In this document: positions 30,440 through 35,598 of the stretch, in pieces
How the letters are laid out: every line of letters starts with the position of its first letter
Numbering within the stretch: the stretch's first letter is position 1
IMG/VR virus record: IMGVR_UViG_3300030104_005811
Location: 1-38,946 of that record
From: a virus
DNA: 38,946 nucleotides
Direction: 5' to 3' (one strand)
Program-made: the position numbers and the translations under genes
The notes under the pieces: model-generated
The model's input: the letters and a program-made list of their open reading frames with translations, nothing else
Told to the model about the DNA's origin: nothing
Databases searched by the model: none

Positions 30440-30600
30440 TATAAAACACCTCCGTTCCATAGTTTATAGTTGTTATGACTTATTTTAACAGGAAGACCGT
30501 TTGGAAATACAAAATGAACGTATTTTCTTCCTACTTTTTTAGTCTTTAAAATGTTCTGGTTGTTAAATACTTGTTTTAATATGAAATATGATTTAGCCAT
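30439..30600 (-). CDS. Small basic early protein, 53 aa
   Basis: AAGGAG lies six bases before ATG 30600. The product is basic and beta-rich (KTKKVGRKYVHFVFPNGLPVKI). Its stop overlaps the start of the 127-aa gene by one base, and it carries that gene's ribosome site in its last codons. Function unknown. Confidence 0.6.
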   Translation of the reverse strand: MAKSYFILKQVFNNQNILKTKKVGRKYVHFVFPNGLPVKISHNNYKLWNGGVL

Positions 30601-30614
30601 TGATAACTCCTTAA

Positions 30615-30731
30615 TTATTTATCTTTTAATTCTTGTTTCTTTAAATAAGACAATCCATTTTGTTGCATGTTAGCGTTCTTTCTTTTTGCCTTGTTTCTTT
30701 TATGTCTTTTAGCTTGTTTTGTTTTAGTCAT
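30615..30731 (-). CDS. Very basic 38-aa peptide
   Basis: ATG 30731 follows AAGGA. Two-fifths of the residues are K, R or H (MTKTKQAKRHKRNKAKRKNA), which suggests binding to nucleic acid. It lies between two genes with good ribosome sites and no overlap. Short basic early peptides in phages can bind DNA, ribosomes or host polymerase, but nothing here is specific. Confidence 0.45.
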   Translation of the reverse strand: MTKTKQAKRHKRNKAKRKNANMQQNGLSYLKKQELKDK

Positions 30732-30741
30732 TTTTTAATCC

Positions 30742-31110
30742 TTAATTTTTTTTGATTGAATTACCGTCTTCATCTTTATTGTGAGAGAATAAATATTTAC
30801 CGAATCTTGATGTCATCTTGGGAAATCCAAATTCTATTTCATGATCAACAGGTATATAGTTATCGTTGAGGTGATGTGCATATTCAAAACAATCAATGCA
30901 ACACCCTAAATCAAACATTTCCTTTTGTGATTTGTAATTGTGACAGTTTTCACATTTAATCTTGGTATCAAGTTCTGTTTTTAATCTTTTAACAGTCCTT
31001 ATATGTCTGATGTGATCTGATATGTCAAAGTAAATTGGCATAAGTATCATTGCACCCATTAACCCTAGTGCAAAATAAATAGTTATGCTTGCTAACTGTA
31101 TATGTTCCAT
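30742..31110 (-). CDS. Membrane-anchored zinc-ribbon protein, 122 aa
   Basis: AAGGAG precedes ATG 31110. Residues 7-28 form one membrane span (ASITIYFALGLMGAMILMPIYF) followed by a basic stretch (HIRHIRTVKRLKTE), then a zinc-ribbon-like site C53-x2-C56 (CENCHNY) and GCCIDC near residue 70-74. The tail is hydrophilic. The membrane anchor plus cytoplasmic zinc knuckle suggests a protein that recruits something to the inner membrane. Function unknown. It lies just after a structured leader. Confidence 0.6.
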   Translation of the reverse strand: MEHIQLASITIYFALGLMGAMILMPIYFDISDHIRHIRTVKRLKTELDTKIKCENCHNYKSQKEMFDLGCCIDCFEYAHHLNDNYIPVDHEIEFGFPKMTSRFGKYLFSHNKDEDGNSIKKN

Positions 31111-31132
31111 TGTAACTCCTTTGTTGTTTATG

Positions 31133-31142
31133 TCTGTTGCTT
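31133..31142 (-). repeat. AAGCAACAGA motif, copy 6
   Basis: Reads AAAGCAACAGACA on the minus strand, about 23 bases before the start of the 122-aa gene and at the predicted start of the promoter 31149-31177. Confidence 0.6.
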
Positions 31143-31220
31143 TGCGAGATTGTTTATCGACTATATCTCAAAGTCAAAGTCTTTGCAGTTTTGTTGTGTT
31201 ATACGTAGGATAACTGCAAA
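31140..31220 (-). promoter_or_regulatory. Structured leader upstream of the 122-aa gene
   Basis: TTTGCAGTT (31182-31190) and AACTGCAAA (31212-31220) form a perfect 9-bp stem with a 21-base loop. CTTTG+AGAT (31140-31150) pairs with ATCTCAAAG (31165-31173) with a 2-base bulge. These lie in the 409-base gap 31111-31519, which has no well supported gene. Confidence 0.5.
31149..31177 (-). promoter_or_regulatory. Possible leftward early promoter
   Basis: On the minus strand TTGACT (31177-31172), a 17-base spacer and AACAAT (31154-31149) match the sigma-70 pattern moderately well and would start RNA near 31142. Confidence 0.35.
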
Positions 31221-31232
31221 CCCTTAATTAAT

Positions 31233-31256
31233 TCAGCCCATGATTTAAACCTCCTT
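31233..31256 (-). other. Strong ribosome site before a two-codon ORF (ATG-GGC-TGA)
   Basis: AAGGAGG (31256-31250) stands eight bases before ATG 31241, but the frame stops after Met-Gly (TGA 31235-31233). It could be a minigene or leader, or a relic of a lost gene. Confidence 0.35.
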
Positions 31257-31274
31257 GACTTATGGTAAGCAGTT

Positions 31275-31478
31275 TTACATCTTGCTTAGGATTTGTAAGA
31301 TCTCCAAGATCCGTATCATCGCTAGAATCAGCGTGAATGAAATCAAGAGATCTAAATACTTTCTATAATTGTTTGTATTTTCCTCCAAATTAAGCCACCT
31401 AAAAGACTCTGATGCGGTAGAGCCTAAAAGGTGACTGTTTAACCAATGTGTAGCTATAAATAGCCGTATTTCGTTCAA
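31275..31478 (-). CDS. Doubtful ORF, 67 aa, weak support
   Basis: Open frame from TTG 31478 to TAA 31275, with a possible membrane segment YLDLLISFTLILAMIRILEIL near the end. There is no ribosome site at the TTG, and the start lies in the stem 31474-31516. Base composition is more GC-rich than nearby genes. The stretch also carries strong inverted repeats, so it may be non-coding RNA instead. Confidence 0.25.
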   Translation of the reverse strand: MNEIRLFIATHWLNSHLLGSTASESFRWLNLEENTNNYRKYLDLLISFTLILAMIRILEILQILSKM

Positions 31479-31516
31479 GTATTGAGTAGAAAGAGCCGTA
31501 GCTCTAACTACTTGAA
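31474..31516 (-). promoter_or_regulatory. Long nested hairpin after the 96-aa gene
   Basis: TTCAAG (31474-31479)/CTTGAA (31511-31516), inside it GTAG/CTAC-type pairing and AGAGC (31492-31496)/GCTCT (31501-31505) with loop CGTA. The nested arms are symmetrical. It lies four bases after the 96-aa stop on the minus strand. No U-run follows, so it is not a standard terminator. CACCT/AGGTG and GGCTAT/ATAGCT stems lie further on (31394-31466). Confidence 0.5.
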
Positions 31517-31519
31517 GGG

Positions 31520-31810
31520 TTAGAAGTCTTTCTCGCCAGTCATTACGTTGAGCTGAGCTTGCTCAGGGAAACCTAGTGCTATGACTTCTTCTTTCTTAAG
31601 ATCAGTATCGACATCTTCAAGTACGATATAATGGTACTCATAGGTTGCCTCTTCATCTCTCTTATCATTAGAGGTTACACGTTGCCTCACGGTGACACTA
31701 TACTCCTCACCATTAACTTCTTGTGTGGTGCTGATTCTGTTAGCTCCAGGTAATGTGTACATCCATGTGCCTGACTCTAGTCCTTGATTTAAATAAACAG
31801 TACGTTCCAT
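31520..31810 (-). CDS. First minus-strand early protein, 96 aa, unknown
   Basis: AGGAG lies five bases before ATG 31810. The protein is beta-rich and acidic (YTLPGANRISTTQEVNGEEYSVTVRQRV, then EYHYIVLEDVDTDL). It is the gene nearest the divergent control region, so it is probably the first made in the early transcript. Its codon use is more GC-rich than the other early genes. Such a position is typical of host-takeover proteins, but no family is recognised. Confidence 0.65.
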   Translation of the reverse strand: MERTVYLNQGLESGTWMYTLPGANRISTTQEVNGEEYSVTVRQRVTSNDKRDEEATYEYHYIVLEDVDTDLKKEEVIALGFPEQAQLNVMTGEKDF

Positions 31811-31850
31811 TCTATTCTCCTTTTTATGTTAGAATGATAATTAACTAAAA

Positions 31851-31869
31851 TTGGGAACTCGTTTCCCAA
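31851..31869. other. Perfect TTGGGAA/TTCCCAA hairpin in the early leader
   Basis: A 7-bp perfect stem with a 5-base loop, about 40 bases before the start of the 96-aa gene. No U-run. Possibly a processing or stability element, or an operator. Confidence 0.4.
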
Positions 31870-31989
31870 CCAAAGGGGGTACACTGACAATTCTAGGTGC
31901 ATATCAAAATGCTACAATTTTTGAAGTTTGGGTTGATTTAGGCGCACGGATAGTGCTATGTAGAAGGGTAGAAGTGTCCAAGTTCTTTT

Positions 31990-31999
31990 CCTGTTGCTT
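31990..31999 (-). repeat. AAGCAACAGG, one-mismatch copy of the motif (copy 7)
   Basis: Reads TAAGCAACAGGAAAA on the minus strand, directly after the T-run of the hairpin at 32008-32057. Confidence 0.5.
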
Positions 32000-32007
32000 A
32001 TTTTTTT

Positions 32008-32057
32008 AAAAAAAACCCTTGAAATCGCAAGAACTGATGTAAGTCTTGCGCTCAAGG
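32008..32057 (-). terminator. Intrinsic terminator or attenuator in the leftward leader
   Basis: On the minus strand CCTTGA+GCAAGA (32057-32044) pairs with TCTTGC+TCAAGG (32032-32017) with a small internal loop, followed by GTTTTTTTT (32016-32008). This is a good hairpin-plus-U-run. It lies upstream of all early genes, so it would stop leftward transcripts before the first gene unless antiterminated. Confidence 0.55.
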
Positions 32058-32096
32058 ACGCGCTCAAGCTAATAGTTTTCAAGGTAAAAGTCAAGG
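32052..32096 (+). promoter_or_regulatory. Two pairs of TCAAGG-N6-TCAAGG-type direct repeats
   Basis: TCAAGG (32052-32057) N6 TCAAGC (32064-32069), then TCAAGG (32079-32084) N6 TCAAGG (32091-32096). Repeat units in a pair are 12 bp apart. The right pair ends at the position where the -35 of the plus-strand promoter should be. This is the layout of activator sites such as lambda CII (TTGC-N6-TTGC). The binding protein is unknown. Confidence 0.55.
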
Positions 32097-32117
32097 ATAA
32101 TCTTTTTTCAACACTCT

Positions 32118-32123
32118 TATGAT
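32118..32123 (+). promoter_or_regulatory. -10 element TATGAT for the packaging/head block
   Basis: A good -10 about 20 bases before the first plus-strand gene, without a matching -35. The sequence in the -35 position overlaps the repeat pair, suggesting an activator-dependent promoter. The rest of the gap 31811-32143 has no gene. Confidence 0.4.
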
Positions 32124-32143
32124 TTTCTTTTTTAACTTACTAT

Positions 32144-32365
32144 ATGAAAAAATACTCCTTAACTATAATCTACGATGAAGAAAAAGAGGAAATCTCCTCT
32201 GTAAAACAGAAAATTGTAGATCTAAAACCAAAAACCGCCAAAAAGCAAGTGTCCGTGCAGATGAATAATCAATTTGTTGACAATCTTCCCTCATTGACAC
32301 AGGAAGTTGTGAATGCATTGTTCAGTGCAGCAGATATTGCAGGTGGATTAATGGGAGATGCGTGA
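32144..32365 (+). CDS. Small acidic protein at the head of the packaging block, 73 aa
   Basis: The first gene right of the divergent region; no ribosome site is seen before ATG 32144, so it may be leaderless or start weakly. The protein is helical and charged and ends in LFSAADIAGGLMGDA. Its end overlaps the small terminase gene by 8 bases. No family is recognised. A helper of packaging or a regulator of the late block is possible from position. Confidence 0.5.
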   Translation: MKKYSLTIIYDEEKEEISSVKQKIVDLKPKTAKKQVSVQMNNQFVDNLPSLTQEVVNALFSAADIAGGLMGDA

Positions 32366-33080
32366 ATACGTTGTTAAGGGGCAGAAAAATTTTGTTTACG
32401 AATATGTAGATGAAATTCCAGTAGGATTGCCTATTAGCTCTGACTGGCGAAGTTCAGGAATCGGAGAATGGGTAACTGCTGATGATGGATGTGTCATACA
32501 AATACTTAGAGCAGGTGAAATGCTTCACCGCAAGAAATCCGTACGTTATGTAGGTACTTGCACTGGAACGTTCATTTGTTCTGCAAATAATAAGATGGAT
32601 ACTGATCGAAGAAAAAACATTTATTCTTTCGGTGGAAATCGCAATCATCTCGATTCGGTTAAGGAACGTAAGAACCTAACCGCCCAAGAAGCTTTGTTCG
32701 CTAAATACATAGCCAATGGGATTTCTCCACAAGAGGCGTATATAAAGTCATTTCACTCGTCCAATCGGAAATACGCTAAAGTAAAGAGTGGTATTTTAAT
32801 TAAACAGGAGAGAATCGTGTCTGCAGTTAAAGAAGAACTTGATGGAGTACTCAAGGAAATTGGCATTGACCTTAAATACCTTATTGAAGGCGTTAAGGCT
32901 GAGGCTGACGGAGCAGATCGCACAGTAGATCGCTTAAAAGCGTTTCAAATGTTGTGGGATGCGGCTGAAGTTATTCCGAAAAACAAGGTTACTCAACTCA
33001 CAGGTGCAGTATTTCAAGGATTTGACACCGACCAATTAGAATCTGCTAAAAGACCAGAATTAAAAGCGATTGACGACTAG
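32358..33080 (+). CDS. terS: Terminase small subunit, 240 aa
   Basis: Recognises phage DNA for packaging. Residues 106-155 (LTAQEALFAKYIANGISPQEAYIKSFHSS ... ILIKQERIVSAVKEEL) follow the small-terminase pattern (LT-x-Q-x-x-F-x-x-Y-x-x-G-x-S-x-x-x-A), an HTH that binds pac/cos DNA. The segment DRLKAFQMLWDAAEVIPKNK matches the central helical oligomer region. The N-terminal 100 residues are extra and unrecognised. GGGAG precedes ATG 32358, and the gene lies four genes before the large terminase. The stop codon lies in the loop of a GACGAC/GTCGTC hairpin. Confidence 0.75.
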   Translation: MREYVVKGQKNFVYEYVDEIPVGLPISSDWRSSGIGEWVTADDGCVIQILRAGEMLHRKKSVRYVGTCTGTFICSANNKMDTDRRKNIYSFGGNRNHLDSVKERKNLTAQEALFAKYIANGISPQEAYIKSFHSSNRKYAKVKSGILIKQERIVSAVKEELDGVLKEIGIDLKYLIEGVKAEADGADRTVDRLKAFQMLWDAAEVIPKNKVTQLTGAVFQGFDTDQLESAKRPELKAIDD

Positions 33081-33114
33081 GTCGTCTTAAAAAAAATTTT
33101 GTCGCAAGGCGACA
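33072..33114 (+). promoter_or_regulatory. Two perfect hairpins between terS and the first membrane gene
   Basis: GACGAC-TAG-GTCGTC (33072-33086) puts the terS stop codon in a 3-base loop. TGTCGC-AAG-GCGACA (33100-33114) follows, 12 bases before the next start. There is no U-run after either; a processing or coupling role is more likely than termination. Confidence 0.45.
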
Positions 33115-33126
33115 GCAGAGGGGATT

Positions 33127-33444
33127 ATGGATTTCTTAGCTATTTATGGCGAAGCTGGTATGATAGGCGTGGTCGGAGCAATGTTTGTATATCTTGTTGT
33201 TTCTATGTCCAACAAATCAGCCAAACAACAGGAAACCCTGGAAAATTTAAAAGTAGAAAACAAAGGTCAATCTGAAACCTTAGAAAACATGGAAGGTATG
33301 GTAATTAAGCTTATTGATAGATGGAATAAATCAGATGAAAGGTTGGATCGAAAGTTTGATGATTTAACACGAGATATTAATGATTTAGACAATCAAGTAT
33401 CAAGAGTAGAGGGTAGTTTAAGCAGAGTAAATGGAAAACACTAA
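33127..33444 (+). CDS. Small membrane protein with coiled coil, holin-like, 105 aa
   Basis: GAGGGG precedes ATG 33127. The N-terminus has one membrane span (AGMIGVVGAMFVYLVVSMS, about 10-28), followed by a long coiled coil (KQQETLENLKVENKGQSETLE ... DLDNQVSRVEG). This plan is shared by BhlA/UviB-like holins and by phage spanin-type proteins. Its 3' end overlaps the next gene. Lysis role inferred. Confidence 0.6.
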   Translation: MDFLAIYGEAGMIGVVGAMFVYLVVSMSNKSAKQQETLENLKVENKGQSETLENMEGMVIKLIDRWNKSDERLDRKFDDLTRDINDLDNQVSRVEGSLSRVNGKH

Positions 33445-33757
33445 TGGAAAGCCAAACACAGCTAGAAGTTATAGAAGCACAATCTTAGATGACAATGCCA
33501 TTATTTCTATTAATCTTAAATGGTTGGGGCAAATCTGTGTTCTTGTTGGAATGTTAGTTTATGGGTATTGGCAAATTGAAACTCGTATTAGAAAATTGGA
33601 AGACAATGTTGTTATTGCAAATGAGAAGATTGGGGATTTACTTACTAAACACATCGTGGAAGAAAGGGCTAAACGAGAAGAGTTGGCAGAAAAAGTAAAA
33701 TTTTATGAAAAGGAATTCAATATAAACCCTTTAAGTTGGAGGAAAAAGAAAAAATGA
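33431..33757 (+). CDS. Small membrane protein with coiled coil, 108 aa
   Basis: One membrane span at about residues 31-49 (IGQICVLVGMLVYGYWQI) followed by a coiled coil (RIRKLEDNVVIANEKIGDLL ... EELAEKVKFYEKEF) and a basic end (SWRKKKK). Same layout as the previous gene, with a 14-base overlap, so the pair may act together, for example as holin and partner. Ends with ATGA shared with the next small ORF. Confidence 0.6.
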   Translation: MENTNGKPNTARSYRSTILDDNAIISINLKWLGQICVLVGMLVYGYWQIETRIRKLEDNVVIANEKIGDLLTKHIVEERAKREELAEKVKFYEKEFNINPLSWRKKKK

Positions 33758-33825
33758 CTATTGTTGTAATATTTTTTTTAATAGGTGTTTCATTGGTCTT
33801 TGCTTACGAAATGGTTAAAAAATAA
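33754..33825 (+). CDS. 23-aa membrane micropeptide
   Basis: ATG 33754 overlaps the upstream stop (ATGA). The product is one hydrophobic span (TIVVIFFLIGVSLVFAY) plus a charged end (EMVKK). Ribosome site GGAGG lies 11 bases upstream. Could belong to the lysis set; may also be chance. Confidence 0.4.
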   Translation: MTIVVIFFLIGVSLVFAYEMVKK

Positions 33826-33826
33826 T

Positions 33827-34036
33827 ATGGATTGGGTTATTAAAATATTATCAAAACCAAAAACGTTAAATAGAAAAATAAAAAACAATTATAATTACGA
33901 TCAAAGACGATTAAGGTTTTGCAAAGATTGTAAAAAAGTTTGGGAACTTACTTGGTCTAAAAGTTTACTGTATTACGACCATTTACCTACCTATGGCTTA
34001 CCTAGAAAAAAATGTAAATATTGTAAAAATAAATAA
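33827..34036 (+). CDS. Zinc-ribbon protein before the large terminase, 69 aa
   Basis: The start is taken at ATG 33827 (MDWVIKILSKPK), just after the micropeptide stop, not at the longer upstream frame. The product has two Cys pairs (FCKDCKKVWELT and KKCKYC), a zinc ribbon with basic surroundings. Its stop overlaps the terL start (TAATG). Such small zinc proteins near terminase genes include HNH packaging nucleases, but the HNH motif is not evident here. Confidence 0.55.
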   Translation: MDWVIKILSKPKTLNRKIKNNYNYDQRRLRFCKDCKKVWELTWSKSLLYYDHLPTYGLPRKKCKYCKNK

Positions 34037-35598
34037 TGGCAAACATAAATACACAAAACGTATCCAAAGCTGAAGAAGCGTATGTGCTTGCTAAAGAAGA
34101 TATGCTTTCTTTTGGAAAATTATTTCTTCCTGATGATTTTATGCGTTCTGAAACTCCGTGGTTTCATTATGAGATAGCTGATGACATAATGAATCACGAT
34201 AAAAAGCAATTAGCGATTATTATGCCACGAGGTCATGGAAAAACCGTTTTAACTAAGTGCGATTTGTTGTGGTCCTTCTGCTTTGCAAAAAAAGACGATC
34301 CTTTGTTTTATGGTTGGGTATCTGCTACGCAAAAACTTGCTAGTGGAAATATGGATTATGTTAAAACACATTTAGAGTTTAACGACAAAATTAAATATTA
34401 CTTTGGCAGTCAAAAAGGTCGTAAATGGACCGAAGAAGATATAGAGCTTGCCAATGGATGTAAACTGCTTTCGAAATCCAATGTATCGGGAATTCGTGGA
34501 GGAGCTAAACTGCATAAACGATACGACTTAATTATATTGGATGATTTCGAAGATGAGAATAATACACTTACTCCAGAAGCTAGAGCTAAAAACGGAAACC
34601 TTATCACTGCGGTTGTTTATCCTGCTTTGGAGCCTCATACTGGTCGGTTGCGCATTAACGGTACACCTGTGCATTATGATTCTTTTATTAATAATCTTAT
34701 AACCAATAGCGAACAAGCCAAAAAAGAAGGGAAGAAAGACTTTGCTTGGGATGTAAAGTTGTATAAGGCTATTGATGACAAAGGAAATTCATTGTGGCAC
34801 AGTTGGTTTCCTAAAGAAAAGCTAGAAGAAAAGAAAAAATTCTATCGTGACAGTGGAATGCCTCACAAGTTTTATCAAGAATACATGATGCAAGTTCAAA
34901 GTGAAGAAGACTCTATTTTTAATTCACGACACATTAAATATTGGGATGGGCATTATGAATGGAAAGAAGATCATCAAATGGGGTACATATGGCATGACGA
35001 TCAATTAAAACCTGTACAAACTTTTGTAGGAGTTGATCCTGCTACCGATGTAAATAGACGAGGTTCAGATTATAGCGTTCTAATGGTGGTAGCGGTTGAT
35101 ATGAATAATTCTATTTATGTCCTTGATTACATTCGCCAAAGAGATCTAACGGTTATGTCTATAGTGGGAGAAGAAAAATCTGGTATTGTTGATTATATGT
35201 TTGATTACGCACACAAATATCATCCTTTACTTCAGGTAGTTGAAGACACAACTATGTCTCGACCTATCTTTCAAGCACTTCGCAGTGAATCTATGAGGCG
35301 AAATGATTTTACAGTCAAGTGGAAAGAAGAAAAACCTGGAACTCGCATGAGCAAACGAGATCGTATTCAAGAAGTCCTTCAACAAAGATTTGCTATCGGT
35401 CAAATATTTATGAAAAAAAATCATTACGATTTACATCACGAAATAGTTACATTTGGGAACCGCATGGCGCATGATGACACCATAGATGCTCTTGCCTATG
35501 CGTGCAAATACGCAACTCCTCCTCGTAGTCTCGTCAAAGAAAACGGAATTTTCCGTAAAGAATCTAGATCTCGTCCTAAGAATTGGGTATTGGCTTAA
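34036..35598 (+). CDS. terL: Terminase large subunit, 520 aa
   Basis: Packaging ATPase and nuclease. The N-terminal ATPase has Walker A MPRGHGKT (63-70) and Walker B IILDDFED (166-173). The C-terminal RNase H-like nuclease starts at FVGVDPATD with D334 and ends with DDTIDALAYA, where D480/D481 and D484 fit the last metal ligands. Length and order are normal. The start and stop share bases with the neighbouring genes (TAATG at both ends), tying packaging and portal production together. Confidence 0.92.
   Translation: MANINTQNVSKAEEAYVLAKEDMLSFGKLFLPDDFMRSETPWFHYEIADDIMNHDKKQLAIIMPRGHGKTVLTKCDLLWSFCFAKKDDPLFYGWVSATQKLASGNMDYVKTHLEFNDKIKYYFGSQKGRKWTEEDIELANGCKLLSKSNVSGIRGGAKLHKRYDLIILDDFEDENNTLTPEARAKNGNLITAVVYPALEPHTGRLRINGTPVHYDSFINNLITNSEQAKKEGKKDFAWDVKLYKAIDDKGNSLWHSWFPKEKLEEKKKFYRDSGMPHKFYQEYMMQVQSEEDSIFNSRHIKYWDGHYEWKEDHQMGYIWHDDQLKPVQTFVGVDPATDVNRRGSDYSVLMVVAVDMNNSIYVLDYIRQRDLTVMSIVGEEKSGIVDYMFDYAHKYHPLLQVVEDTTMSRPIFQALRSESMRRNDFTVKWKEEKPGTRMSKRDRIQEVLQQRFAIGQIFMKKNHYDLHHEIVTFGNRMAHDDTIDALAYACKYATPPRSLVKENGIFRKESRSRPKNWVLA

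Noticed and set aside
31912-32094. Minus-strand 60-aa frame in the divergent control region
   Set aside because: It covers the terminator and repeats, has no ribosome site and reads as low-complexity shadow.
32144-32365. Calling the 73-aa gene a late regulator such as a Q- or CII-like protein
   Set aside because: No HTH or other supporting motif; only its position suggests it.
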